Counted from the first letter of the stretch, positions 1-8,034 are shown. The stretch is 64,000 nucleotides of DNA from Mucilaginibacter sp. (GCF_025359345.1 NZ_JANYGQ010000011.1:1-64000), one strand, 5' to 3'. Notes: generated from the sequence alone by a model not told the origin. Numbers and translations: made by a program.

Positions 1-77
1 GTTTGGTAATCCATCACCACTCTTGTCGGTTCACCGCTTTCGTCTGTCAAAATTTGTGTTTCCATACTCTTATCCAT
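1..77 (-). CDS. Partial small protein, possible antitoxin (N-terminus only)
   Basis: The 25 visible residues begin MDKSMETQIL and run off the left edge of the window. The pattern (a strand ending in a target-like D-E-S-G-E-P-T turn, then hydrophobic V-V-M-D-Y) resembles the first strand of Phd/RelB-type antitoxins, but too little is visible to decide. A second in-frame Met at position 65 is an alternative start. It lies on the same strand as the next accessory genes, so it may be the distal gene of their operon. The antitoxin idea is inference only. Confidence 0.4.
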   Translation of the reverse strand, partial: MDKSMETQILTDESGEPTRVVMDYQ

Positions 78-169
78 CGTTAATCAAATTTACTAATTTT
101 TTTGGTTGTTTGATAGGGCAGCCGCCAAAACCGCTGCCCTACATTTAATGGGTTCATGGCAGAATTGAA

Positions 170-655
170 TTAGCGGACGTGGGTTAAATTCATATAGTGC
201 CAGATCAGCATAATGGTGCCGACCGATGTTATCAGGCCTACCAATCCAAAGACGATCCATGAAAGCACTGCTTTGTATTGCTCAGGCGTTTTGGCATCTG
301 AGAATAGCTGTAGTTTCCGTGTGATCGGGGCCGGGCCTCTGTTGATCGTCTCCCTGATTGCAACAAAGTCTGTAGCCATGCTTTTAGTGATGCCGGAAAG
401 CCCGGCAGTAATGGCTTCCTTTACCACGGACAGATCAGGAGCTGGCGCAGTCACCTTCATATTGGCCAGCTTGGTTGCAAATTCTTCTTTTTGCTTCTTA
501 CTTTCGGCGAGCAATCGTTCGATCACGGTGTCTTTTTCCTTAATCGCTACTGCCTGAGTTTCCATGTATTTCTGCATTCTTTCTTCATGCTCGAAAATAT
601 TTTTGAGAATATCCGTCATAGTCACTTCATCGATAGCTGTTGCTTCATTCTTCAT
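170..655 (-). CDS. Coiled-coil protein with C-terminal membrane anchor, unknown function
   Basis: This is a 161-residue protein I do not recognise. Residues about 15-70 are rich in E, K, Q and A and look like a coiled coil. One strongly hydrophobic segment (about residues 130-153, around W-I-V-F-G-L-V-G-L-I) precedes a short tail, which suggests a tail-anchored protein with its bulk in the cytoplasm. It sits 41 bp downstream of the next minus-strand ORF inside what appears to be an integrated element, so a role in element mobilisation or maintenance is possible but unproven. Confidence 0.65.
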   Translation of the reverse strand: MKNEATAIDEVTMTDILKNIFEHEERMQKYMETQAVAIKEKDTVIERLLAESKKQKEEFATKLANMKVTAPAPDLSVVKEAITAGLSGITKSMATDFVAIRETINRGPAPITRKLQLFSDAKTPEQYKAVLSWIVFGLVGLITSVGTIMLIWHYMNLTHVR

Positions 656-696
656 ATTATCATTAATTAATAGTTTAACAATTCAATTTAATTTTC

Positions 697-984
697 CTAC
701 CTGCTTATGTGGTAGCTTTGATCCTGGCCTAACTTTTTCTTCTTCTTTTTGCTTGGCGTTTCCGGTTCTTCTTCCGGCATATTTTGAAGCAGGCCAGCAA
801 ACAATTCGCCGCCAGCTGCCAGGGCTGCCCTTAAATAATGCGTTTCCGGTTCCCGCTTCAAATAGGTTTTCTGTTCCTTTTGCTCATTCTCGCTAATCAC
901 TTCCCGTAACTGATCGGCCAGGCTTTTGGGTGGTTCGTGCCCATACGCATGACGTTGATCGCGTGCCTGGTTTTTAGCCTGCAT
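697..984 (-). CDS. Small basic/charged protein, possibly the detached C-terminus of the upstream gene
   Basis: This 95-residue ORF has a Q/R/K-rich N-terminus, an amphipathic middle (KSLADQLREVISENEQKEQK) and a lysine-run tail. I know no family for it. The reading frame stays open for 23 more codons upstream of Met984, directly to the TAA stop of the preceding gene, which is in the same frame. Those codons read like a charged helix (IEKKIRQEQTQRQ) and contain no ATG, GTG or TTG. It may therefore be the former C-terminal part of the upstream gene, separated by one nonsense codon, rather than an independent gene. Confidence 0.5.
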   Translation of the reverse strand: MQAKNQARDQRHAYGHEPPKSLADQLREVISENEQKEQKTYLKREPETHYLRAALAAGGELFAGLLQNMPEEEPETPSKKKKKKLGQDQSYHISR

Positions 985-1053
985 TTGCTGTACCTGCCGC
1001 TGTGTCTGCTCTTGCCGGATTTTCTTTTCGATACTGAACGAAGTTGAACGTAG

Positions 1054-2163
1054 TTAGGCTTTAATCCGGTAATCTTTGATCTTGGCTAAGATTTTCAATG
1101 CATTTTTAGCGTATTTGCTACTTTTGATTTCCCCCAACAACATAATACCGGCATCTTTCTTTTTGGTGATGTTGCCGGAAATGTCGGCTACGTTTTCAAT
1201 GCCTTGGAAAGCGGAAAAAGATTGTTTTAGCAGTGCCGAATACGGCTCAAGTTTGATACGGGTAAAGGGATGGTTAAGCTTATAAGTAGCGTGCATCAGC
1301 AGGCAGAGGATAGGCTGATAATCGGAAGATAATTCGTAATAGCGGTGTTCCCTATCGGGTAAGGAGACGCCGGCGTTTTCAGACGCACAAAACAGTTCGC
1401 CCAACAAGTTTTCTACCTCTTTTTCGGTCTTAAAAAAAGGCAGTATTGCCACCGATTTGCAACGATGAATATCGAGCAGTACCTGCCATAGCTTGATGAT
1501 CTCGTCTGCAGGATATTTGAGCGCGATCTTGTGTATTCCGTTAGTTTGCACCACGGTATTTTGTAACGTTAAAACTGGGGGTCCTGCCACCGGGGTAGCT
1601 TCGATTAATGGTTCGCCGGTTATTTCTTTGACAGATAATTTGGATAAGTTCTGATAGGTTTTGTAGGATTGAACCAGACAAGCCTGGATATACCCCAGGC
1701 TATATAAAACTTCGGGAATGACAAAGCCTTCAAAATACAAGTGGTGATGACAATAATTCATAAAATCAACCAGCACTTTAAGCTGTTCCGCAGGGGCTAA
1801 TGAAAAGAAAAAAGAACCGATCTCCCGGTCGAAGTTTTGCAAGCCATCAGTATACCCTTTAAAAAATTGGGCCTTGATTTCTTCGACCAGTTCAGGATTG
1901 ACCGGAAAGCTATTCTCCCGCAATAGTTGATCGAGGTTATATGGGTCGAACAGCTTTTGCAGGTTAATTTCACTAACAAAAAAATGCTCTTCTCTTAAAA
2001 AAATTTCCTTGAAAGGGAATAGCATGCCGCCATAATTGAATACTGATTGGTCACGCTCGAACAACCCATCAACCGATGACAAAAAAACGGCCTTATGGTA
2101 GTTGTCTGTATTGATACCCCTATTGGGGTGAAAATTCGGCAGGTTTAGAAAATACATGCTCAA
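1054..2163 (-). CDS. Conserved-looking accessory protein, unknown function
   Basis: This 369-residue soluble protein begins MSMYFLNLPNFHPNRG and shows no signal peptide, membrane span or catalytic motif that I recognise. The first half is rich in F, Y, H and L and probably alpha-helical; the C-terminus is lysine-rich (KKKDAGIMLLGEIKSSKYAK) and could contact nucleic acid. It is encoded with the two downstream minus-strand ORFs in the region behind the integrase, so it is probably cargo of, or a core gene in, the integrated element. The stop codon is followed by an open frame on the same phase. Confidence 0.6.
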   Translation of the reverse strand: MSMYFLNLPNFHPNRGINTDNYHKAVFLSSVDGLFERDQSVFNYGGMLFPFKEIFLREEHFFVSEINLQKLFDPYNLDQLLRENSFPVNPELVEEIKAQFFKGYTDGLQNFDREIGSFFFSLAPAEQLKVLVDFMNYCHHHLYFEGFVIPEVLYSLGYIQACLVQSYKTYQNLSKLSVKEITGEPLIEATPVAGPPVLTLQNTVVQTNGIHKIALKYPADEIIKLWQVLLDIHRCKSVAILPFFKTEKEVENLLGELFCASENAGVSLPDREHRYYELSSDYQPILCLLMHATYKLNHPFTRIKLEPYSALLKQSFSAFQGIENVADISGNITKKKDAGIMLLGEIKSSKYAKNALKILAKIKDYRIKA

Positions 2164-2334
2164 TTAGTTGACAAAATCGGATCAAAATTGGTGACATTAT
2201 ACATAACCAAATTATTTTATTTTTGTGTTGCCACGGTATTATTAACCACTTTTAATCCCTCATTTAATTCCCCATTAATCCCTCATAGTTTTACAAGACC
2301 TGCCAAAACCCACCTTTATCGGCTCCTATTCGTT

Positions 2335-3616
2335 CTAATTTTTTCTCTTTCTGTAGCTTGCTATATTCCGTTCAATTGAACGGTTTGAAATTCCTATATT
2401 TGCCGCAAGTTCAGCAATGGTAATGGTTGGGTTTTGTGTTACCATTAAAAGAATTTTCTCCGACGTTTTCTCCGACGTTAGTTTAGCGGCAGAATAGACT
2501 GTGACCTGAAAACCATGCTGCATATTTTCAAAAAGAGGTGACTTTAGCCCATAATCAGCAAACGCTTCCTGAATCCGTTTAATTCCAGAGCCATATTTTT
2601 CTATCAATTGAGCTTCTTTGAATGTTGCGGCTATTTTTTTATTTCTTGCTTGGGAAATATATTGACCACTTAGTAAGTTAGCAATAGATATATCACCGGG
2701 TAGCCTCCCTGGATTGAAAAACTCGATGTGATCATTAAATATCTTGACCGAGGAATCGCCGTAATGTGTATAGTCGCGATGGACGATCATATTGATAACG
2801 ATTTCCCGAATAGCCGGTATGGGGTATTGCCATCGTTCTTCCCCGCTGTGGGTCGCCTGAAATGATGTAAGACTTATTAATATGCTTCCTGACAAAATTT
2901 ATAACATCTTCAACCTCGGTAAATAAATTGGAACGAATTGATAAACTATCTTTGATACTTGTAGCGGTATCAAATCTACCCAACTCCATGCTGGCAGAAA
3001 AAACATCATGATCAGCAAATAGTAAGTAACATGCATTGGTGACCCCTGACGCTTTAATTAATTCAAATTTAGTAAGGACTGTTAAAGGGTCGTCCTCAAT
3101 GCGAACCTCCCTATCTTTGTTACACATGGCAACAAAGTCGCGTACCTTATCCAGGGATAACGTGTCTACTGTGTATTCTGGATTAATATAGCTATCCCAA
3201 CTTGAATTAAAAGATTTAAGATGCAGGTCTGAAATTTCAGTTAAAGAAAGTTGATGATTGGAATTTCTAACCCTTTTAAAATAGCGGCCTTTAAAGGAAA
3301 CCGGCTTTATAGGAAATTCCTGAACATACAGGGACGCCACATCTTTTCCCTGTATGGTAATTATTTCCGCATCGGGTATGATATTTGGCTGCGTCTTATT
3401 CTTAACTTCATTTACCCAATTCTGAAGGGTTTCACCTCCGATGGTAAATGACTTTATAGGGTTGCCCTCGTTATCTACGCCGACAAGCACTTTGCCGCCC
3501 TTAGTGTTGGTAAAAGCGACCAAGCTCTCAATAACGGCATCGCTAAAGCTACTTTTAAATTCTGTATGGCTGTCCTCCTGTATTAGTTGCTATAAGTATT
3601 ACAATATGGTTATCAT
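2335..3616 (-). pseudogene. AlbA_2/RecG-like ATP-binding transcriptional regulator, broken by two nonsense codons and a frameshift
   Basis: The frame shows an AlbA_2 (Schlafen-type) domain (EFKSSFSDAVIESLVAFTNT, then KGGKVLVGVDNEG), the RecG-like ATP-binding half (AIREIVINMIVHRDYTHYGD, NPGRLPGD, LIEKYGSGIKRIQEAF) and a C-terminal winged helix-turn-helix. Three lesions are visible. From ATG 3616 the frame meets TAA at 3601-3599 and TAG at 3592-3590; both would be Glu codons after one substitution. A run of four C (+ strand 2841-2844) shifts the frame where three would restore the family motif PQREERWQYP. The two surviving ORFs are 3523-2735 and 2895-2335. Proteins of this family usually sense or regulate in accessory regions. 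Confidence 0.8.
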
Positions 3617-3626
3617 TGGCTTGCCG

Positions 3627-3634
3627 CAAAAATA
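3627..3634 (-). promoter_or_regulatory. Promoter -7 box of the AlbA_2 pseudogene
   Basis: On the minus strand the box reads TATTTTTG, an exact match to the Bacteroidota consensus TAnnTTTG. It ends 10 bp before ATG 3616, so the transcript would be almost leaderless. It supports ATG 3616 as the original start of the damaged gene. Confidence 0.45.
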
Positions 3635-3641
3635 AGAATGT

Positions 3642-4871
3642 TTAAATACATTCGTTGATCCTGTCGTCAAACAACGGATCGCCTATTTCATCTAAATAGA
3701 TTTCGGTGGTTTTAATGCTATCGTGACCAAGAGACTTACCAATATCTTCTTTCGATACCCCTTTGATTCTCAATGCAGAAGCGTAACTGTGCCTTGCAAC
3801 ATAGGTGGTCAGGTTTTTTTGTATTTCAGCATCTCCGGCCATGGTTTTCAAATCTTTATTAACGCGTTTCAATATTTTAAGTCTCCTGTCCCGTTGTGAT
3901 CGCACAGTCGCGTGACGTTTATAAAGTATCGGAAAAACGTAACCGGCATCACTATTGCCTTCCAGAACACGGTAATAATCGAGTATTTTAAGAGCTTCGG
4001 GATGTAGTTTAAAATCAAACTCCTCTTTTGTTTTTGCACGAACATAGTTAATAAACCCGTCCCTAATATTTGTCCATTTAAGACAGGCAAGGTCAGCAAA
4101 ATTTAGTCCGCGGCAATAATAGCTGAACAGGAAATAATTGCGCGAATTGATCAGCTTGTCGTCTTCGAGGTTTAATTCCACTATTTTATTGATCTGCTCG
4201 ACACTAATTGCGCGTTTTTTGGTCTTTGGGGCATTATATTTCGAATAGGAAAAATCTTTAAACGGATAGTGGTTTTCCCGGCAGATCTTTTCTTTCATTG
4301 CATTACGCCAAACGGTGCGGAATGTCCGAAAATCGATGCTTCGAGTAGTGATTGCAATATTGTTCTTGATCAGCCAATCTTCAAACCGGCGCAAAAAATT
4401 AACATCAATATCTTCGAAGTTCATGTCTTTTTCTTTCATAAACTTGTTAAGGCGGCTGCGGGTCACAATATGAACGCCGGCATAACCATATCGTTCCATT
4501 GATTTTAAGCGGGCGACCTCGCTGTCAAAAAACTCCAAAAGCATCAATTTAGGGGTTGTTTTAACTGCACCTGTCAGCTTTTCAACAAGGGATTTAATTT
4601 CACTGACCCGTGGTGACCGGTCGTCGGAAACATTGGCAAAATAGAATGTGGCCTTAACCTTAATATTATTAAGCAGCGCATTGATAGATTTATGATTGAT
4701 ATGCGAATCCAGCACGCATTGTGTCGCCTTATTCCAATTCTCTTTCGTAGAACTAACCTTTGTCGACACCTCGTAGTTGTTCCGATTTTCTGTTATCCGA
4801 AACATGATCGGATGCTCGCCAGAGGGAAGTGTTTTGTTGATTCTCAACATTAATTTCGTCGTAATTGCCAT
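3642..4871 (-). CDS. Tyrosine site-specific integrase
   Basis: This 409-residue protein has the usual Bacteroidota layout: an N-terminal arm-binding domain (residues 1-95), a SAM-like core-binding domain (about 105-200) and a C-terminal catalytic domain. Visible catalytic residues are the first Arg in YYCRGLNF (about 260), R360 in the box TTYVARHSY (the usual His of HxxR is Tyr, as in many Bacteroidota integrases), H383 in LGHDS and the nucleophile Y392 in EIYLDE. It ends 26 bp before the broken regulator and starts 200 bp from the tRNA-Pro att fragment at 5075, reading away from it. It is intact, so the element could still be excisable. Confidence 0.93.
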   Translation of the reverse strand: MAITTKLMLRINKTLPSGEHPIMFRITENRNNYEVSTKVSSTKENWNKATQCVLDSHINHKSINALLNNIKVKATFYFANVSDDRSPRVSEIKSLVEKLTGAVKTTPKLMLLEFFDSEVARLKSMERYGYAGVHIVTRSRLNKFMKEKDMNFEDIDVNFLRRFEDWLIKNNIAITTRSIDFRTFRTVWRNAMKEKICRENHYPFKDFSYSKYNAPKTKKRAISVEQINKIVELNLEDDKLINSRNYFLFSYYCRGLNFADLACLKWTNIRDGFINYVRAKTKEEFDFKLHPEALKILDYYRVLEGNSDAGYVFPILYKRHATVRSQRDRRLKILKRVNKDLKTMAGDAEIQKNLTTYVARHSYASALRIKGVSKEDIGKSLGHDSIKTTEIYLDEIGDPLFDDRINECI

Positions 4872-4873
4872 AT

Positions 4874-4959
4874 TAGGTCTAACATTTTGTAAATTTAACG
4901 ATTAAAAGGCTCATTTTTAAGGTAAAATGCAACTTTTTAGGTCTAACATAGGTCTAACA
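4874..4959. repeat. Three 11-bp repeats TAGGTCTAACA upstream of the integrase
   Basis: The 11-mer TAGGTCTAACA occurs at 4874-4884, 4938-4948 and 4949-4959; the last two abut exactly, one helical turn apart. The first overlaps the start region of the integrase (ATG at 4871). They lie between the integrase and the att fragment, where arm-type integrase sites or a repressor operator are expected. The repeats are seen; the function is inferred. Confidence 0.6.
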
Positions 4960-5074
4960 CTTTAGTCAAAAATAGCAAAAAATAACCTAAAAATACATAA
5001 TCGCAAAAATAAAAAATGGCAATTTTAGCTATGAAATGCGGTTTTTAGTTAATGAAAATAGCTGACTTAAAGGC

Positions 5075-5160
5075 ATGGGGTGCTGGAGGTCGGAAGTTCG
5101 AATCTTCTCATCCCGACGGAAGTCAAAAAGCCTTAAGTCGAAAGTCTTGAGGCTTTTTTG
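5075..5160 (+). other. attR-like site 1: 3' half of tRNA-Pro(GGG) with its terminator
   Basis: From 5075 the sequence reads as the right half of a Bacteroidota tRNA-Pro(GGG): anticodon loop ATGGGGT (5075-5081, anticodon GGG at 5077-5079), 3' anticodon strand, variable loop AGGTC, T-arm GGAAG-TTCGAAT-CTTCT and acceptor strand CATCCCG. No matching 5' acceptor or D-arm precedes it, so it is a fragment. The integrase lies just to the left, so this is the att site formed by integration at the anticodon loop; the rest of the tRNA would lie beyond the left edge. Positions 5085-5160 recur at 5689-5766. Confidence 0.8.
5125..5159 (+). terminator. Bidirectional intrinsic terminator after att copy 1
   Basis: A 13-bp stem pairs 5125-5137 with 5146-5158 (AAAAAGCC with GGCTTTTT, inner TTAAG with CTTGA) around an 8-nt loop, with a T run on the plus strand and a complementary run on the minus strand. 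It is placed like a tRNA terminator. Confidence 0.75.
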
Positions 5161-5219
5161 TTTTACAACAAAACCACATCGGCAATTAAATATCTATCCA
5201 TTCGTTTCCCAGGCTTTCT

Positions 5220-5227
5220 TATATTTG
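5220..5227 (+). promoter_or_regulatory. Promoter -7 box of the cassette gene
   Basis: TATATTTG matches TAnnTTTG exactly and ends 5 bp before ATG 5233, so the mRNA would be leaderless or nearly so. It decides the start at 5233 rather than any upstream codon. Confidence 0.55.
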
Positions 5228-5232
5228 AGTAT

Positions 5233-5637
5233 ATGAATTTAAGTTTTAACGCAGAAACCGGTGACTTTGAAGGAATAGCCACCTACAACGATAAGCAATA
5301 CAGCATGACCTTGGTTGATTTTGAAGCAGAACACATGCAGAAGGCAACTGATTTGGCCACGCAAATAAATAATTGGCTTAATGAAGGGCTTGAAAGCGTT
5401 AAGCAATTTACAGCAACGTCGCTTATAAAACTTAAGAACGAGTCATGGCTTGATGAAGACCAACCTCTTGTGAGCGAAGACGTATTTATAAATACCATTG
5501 AATTAGATGGTGTTTTAGTATTTTCAGATGGTAGCTTTGAGGTTTATTTTGACGATAACGACCTGTTTTGGGGGCATACAATAAAGGTAGATATTGATCA
5601 GTCTTTTGAAATAGAAGGTGCGAACCTTTGGGGCTGA
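5233..5637 (+). CDS. Small acidic protein with a DUF2262/DUF6985-like C-terminal motif
   Basis: This 134-residue acidic soluble protein begins MNLSFNAETGDFEG. Its C-terminal third carries the pattern DGSFEVYFDDNDLFWGHTIK, which resembles the end of DUF2262/DUF6985-type proteins, small bacterial proteins of unknown function; I could not verify the family. It is the only gene between two 76-78-bp direct repeats of the tRNA-Pro 3' end, with its own near-leaderless promoter, so it looks like single-gene cargo of a minimal tRNA-nested cassette. A defence or immunity role would be a guess. Confidence 0.7.
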   Translation: MNLSFNAETGDFEGIATYNDKQYSMTLVDFEAEHMQKATDLATQINNWLNEGLESVKQFTATSLIKLKNESWLDEDQPLVSEDVFINTIELDGVLVFSDGSFEVYFDDNDLFWGHTIKVDIDQSFEIEGANLWG

Positions 5638-5688
5638 TTACGAATGAATACAACCTATGTAAATTATATCGATCTCCGGCGTGAGTGA

Positions 5689-5766
5689 GGAGGTCGGAAG
5701 TTCGAATCTTCTCATCCCGACGAGTGAAGTCAATAGCCTTAAGTCGAAAGTCTTGAGGCTTTTTTG
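5689..5766 (+). repeat. att copy 2: tRNA-Pro 3' end plus terminator
   Basis: This is a near-exact direct repeat of 5085-5160. It differs by a 3-bp AGT insertion after CCCGACG and one substitution in AATAGCC. It includes the T-arm, the acceptor strand and the whole terminator hairpin (about 5732-5765). Identity starts two bases into the 3' anticodon stem, so it holds less of the tRNA than copy 1. Confidence 0.85.
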
Positions 5767-5820
5767 TGGCATCACGCCCCGGTTTGTGAATTTGTTAAAA
5801 TAAAACCACTTGATAATGAG

Positions 5821-5867
5821 CATGTTTCACAGCGTTCCGGGTGTTCCGCTGAGAAAAATGGAACGCT
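5821..5867 (+). repeat. 47-bp dispersed repeat, copy A
   Basis: The 47 bp are repeated at 16422-16468 and 56910-56956, both inverted. The inner part can fold (AGCGTTCC at 5831-5838 with GGAACGCT at 5860-5867). It also reads ATG-TTT-CAC-AGC-GTT and gives MFHSVPGVPLRKMER before TAA. Here it sits between att copies 2 and 3. Confidence 0.8.
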
Positions 5868-5896
5868 AAATCGACACCTGACGGAATAGATCGGGA

Positions 5897-5924
5897 AGGT
5901 CGGAAGTTCGAATCTTCTCGTCCC
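5897..5924 (+). repeat. att copy 3: T-arm fragment of tRNA-Pro
   Basis: Positions 5897-5919 match the variable loop and T-arm of copies 1 and 2 (23 bp), followed by G in place of A and then TCCC. After that the sequence diverges (TGTTAT), so the acceptor end is incomplete and the terminator is absent. It looks like an older, decayed attachment scar. From here to 6063 I see no other feature. Confidence 0.65.
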
Positions 5925-6063
5925 TGTTATTTAAATTAGAATTCTTAAATTTAATGGCAGATCTACTTTAACAATTTAAAAGTTTTATTGTTAAGCCTAT
6001 GTTGTTTTAAGGTTAAACATCTTTAAATTGAGCGTGAACATAATAGATCATACTAATATCGTT

Positions 6064-6759
6064 ATGAAAATAAGGAGGAGCACAGGGTTAATCAATGCGT
6101 TATTTGTTCTGCAATTATTATTAACTGTACCCTTTGCGGGGAATGTTTTCGGGCAGGTAAAAACTGAAGAGCAACCCAAAACCCCGGAGCAAACAAAAAC
6201 CACGACAGAAGTAAAGGTGCAGGCCGCGCAGGTAAATAACTTCATCCAACGCTTTGATGACAAATTTTTAATCAACCTCGCGCTGCAGCGCAATGATAGC
6301 GAGACAAAAAAAATGCTGTTTTTATCTAATTCGCTGGGGTATGTTTCCTATGGCATACCCGTGGCACTGATGGTTGGCGGTATTGTGCGGAACGACAGCC
6401 AGATGCGCCAGAACGCCTTATATGTAGGCAGCAGCGCCGCCGTAACTTTGGGCGTTACCTTGTTAATGAAAACTGTATTTAAGCGTCGCCGGCCATTCGT
6501 GCAAAATTTAAAAATCGTAGCGGTTTACAATGCAGAGAGCACTTCGTTCCCTTCGGGGCATTCGTCAACAAGCTTTGCGGTAGCAACTGCGTTATCAAGG
6601 GCGTATCCAAAATGGTACGTGATAGCTCCTTCGTACTTATGGGCGGGTTCGGTTGCCTACTCGCGTATGTACCTGGGCGTACATTACCCCAGCGATGTTG
6701 TTGGCGGGGCCTTATTGGGTACTACCACCTCCTGGCTATTAAGGCCGGCTTTTAAATAA
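6064..6759 (+). CDS. Secreted/membrane PAP2-family phosphatase
   Basis: This is a PAP2 (type 2 phosphatidic acid phosphatase) protein of 231 residues from Met 6064, which heads a basic then hydrophobic signal sequence ending near VFGQ. All three phosphatase signature parts are present: KRRRPF, PSGHSS, and SRMYLGVHYPSD with its catalytic His and Asp. Such proteins dephosphorylate lipid phosphates (for example undecaprenyl diphosphate or phosphatidylglycerol phosphate) at the outer face of the membrane; the substrate cannot be read here. A T-, Q- and E-rich linker follows the signal. It stands alone, next to the att region. Confidence 0.88.
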   Translation: MKIRRSTGLINALFVLQLLLTVPFAGNVFGQVKTEEQPKTPEQTKTTTEVKVQAAQVNNFIQRFDDKFLINLALQRNDSETKKMLFLSNSLGYVSYGIPVALMVGGIVRNDSQMRQNALYVGSSAAVTLGVTLLMKTVFKRRRPFVQNLKIVAVYNAESTSFPSGHSSTSFAVATALSRAYPKWYVIAPSYLWAGSVAYSRMYLGVHYPSDVVGGALLGTTTSWLLRPAFK

Positions 6760-6847
6760 GTATCCACAAAATCCCCGGAAATACGCAATTGGGGCCATAA
6801 CTAACGGTTTACCACGTGCCTTTCCGTTGAAAGTCGCGAAGCCCGGC

Positions 6848-7873
6848 TTACGAAGCCCCATTCACCAAAGGTATCACCTCTCTCCCAATCAGCTCAATCG
6901 CCTTCATCAGTTGCGTATGAGTCAGTCCGGCATTATCCATTTGGAAAGTAAACCTGTCGACCCCGCCCAGTGCCTCGCTGTGACGTAACAGTTTTTCGGC
7001 AATCTGCTCAGGTCCACCGACAACCAAAACTCCCTTTGGTGCAACCAGCGAGTCGAATTGCGTTTTGGTTACAGGTGGCCAGCCGCGTTCCCTGCCCAGT
7101 TTGGTCCATAGTTCGGCGTAGCCCGGATAATAATCAGCCAGGGCCTGCTCATTCGTAGCGCCTACATAGCCGGGCGAGTGCAGACCAACTTTTAGCTGAT
7201 CCGGCGTAAAACCAGCCCTGTCCCCGGCTTCCCGGTACAAGTCGATTAACGGCCGAAAGCGATGTGTTTCACCACCAATTATCGCAACCATCAGCGGTAA
7301 CCCCAGGGCTCCTGCCCGGGCAAACGAAGCGGGCGTGCCGCCAACACCTAACCAAACCGGCAGTTTTTGCTGCAACGGCCGGGGATATACTGGCTGGTTT
7401 TGTAAAGCGGGGCGGAACTTGCCCTGCCACGTTACAAATTCGTTGTCACGTATCTGCAATAACAAGTCCAGCTTCTCTTTAAAAAGGGCATCGTAATCGT
7501 CGAGGTTAAAGCCAAATAACGGATAAGCTTCAATAGATGAGCCACGGCCGACTACCAGTTCGGCGCGTCCTTTTGATACCAGGTCGAGCGTTGCGAAATT
7601 CTGGAAAACCCGCACAGGGTCGGCGGCGCTCAAAACCGTAACCGCGCTGGTTAAGCGGATGCGTTTGGTGCGCGTAGCTGCCGCTGCAAGAATAACGGCA
7701 GTGGCCGAATCCAAAAATTCTTTTTTATGATGTTCGCCGATACCAAAAACGTCGAGGCCGGCCTGGTCCGCAAGTTCTATCCTTTCCAGCAGTTGTGCCA
7801 TCGCGTCAACGCTGCTGAGCGAATTATTGGTGCCGTACATCGCGGAAGCAAAACTATCTATACCTATTTCCAT
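6848..7873 (-). CDS. LLM-class flavin-dependent oxidoreductase (luciferase-like monooxygenase)
   Basis: This 341-residue protein matches the bacterial luciferase-like TIM-barrel family throughout: MEIGIDSFA at strand 1, GIGEHHKKEF (flavin/aldehyde pocket), LTSAVTVLSAADPVRVFQ, GRAELVVGRGSS and VWLGVGGTPAS. The family uses FMNH2 or a similar cofactor to oxidise small organic substrates; the substrate cannot be predicted. It is a single gene, divergent from the hydrolase at 8035, and probably cytoplasmic since no signal is seen. Confidence 0.88.
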   Translation of the reverse strand: MEIGIDSFASAMYGTNNSLSSVDAMAQLLERIELADQAGLDVFGIGEHHKKEFLDSATAVILAAAATRTKRIRLTSAVTVLSAADPVRVFQNFATLDLVSKGRAELVVGRGSSIEAYPLFGFNLDDYDALFKEKLDLLLQIRDNEFVTWQGKFRPALQNQPVYPRPLQQKLPVWLGVGGTPASFARAGALGLPLMVAIIGGETHRFRPLIDLYREAGDRAGFTPDQLKVGLHSPGYVGATNEQALADYYPGYAELWTKLGRERGWPPVTKTQFDSLVAPKGVLVVGGPEQIAEKLLRHSEALGGVDRFTFQMDNAGLTHTQLMKAIELIGREVIPLVNGAS

Positions 7874-8034
7874 TTATTTTCAATGCTGCTAGTGAATTCG
7901 AAAGTAATAATTATAGAATTGCTTTTGGTCATAGGGGATTCATTATCGCGTGTAGCTGGTATTAGAGTACGATTTCCTTGGCACATGATTTGATTTAACA
8001 GAAATCTTTTAGATTGAATTATAAATAGTTGGAC

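Noticed and set aside
2188..2379. 63-residue hydrophobic plus-strand ORF upstream of the 1054-2163 gene
   Set aside because: A/T-rich leader-like DNA with biased Phe/Leu/Ser codons, overlapping the end of the broken regulator; no promoter or motif.
5041..5118. A complete tRNA gene ending at 5117
   Set aside because: The anticodon loop, T-arm and 3' acceptor strand are present, but no matching 5' acceptor strand or D-arm precedes them, so it is only a 3' half.
5085..5924. CRISPR-like array from three similar repeats
   Set aside because: The repeats are unequal, spaced by about 600 and 200 bp, and match a tRNA 3' end and terminator; no cas genes are present.
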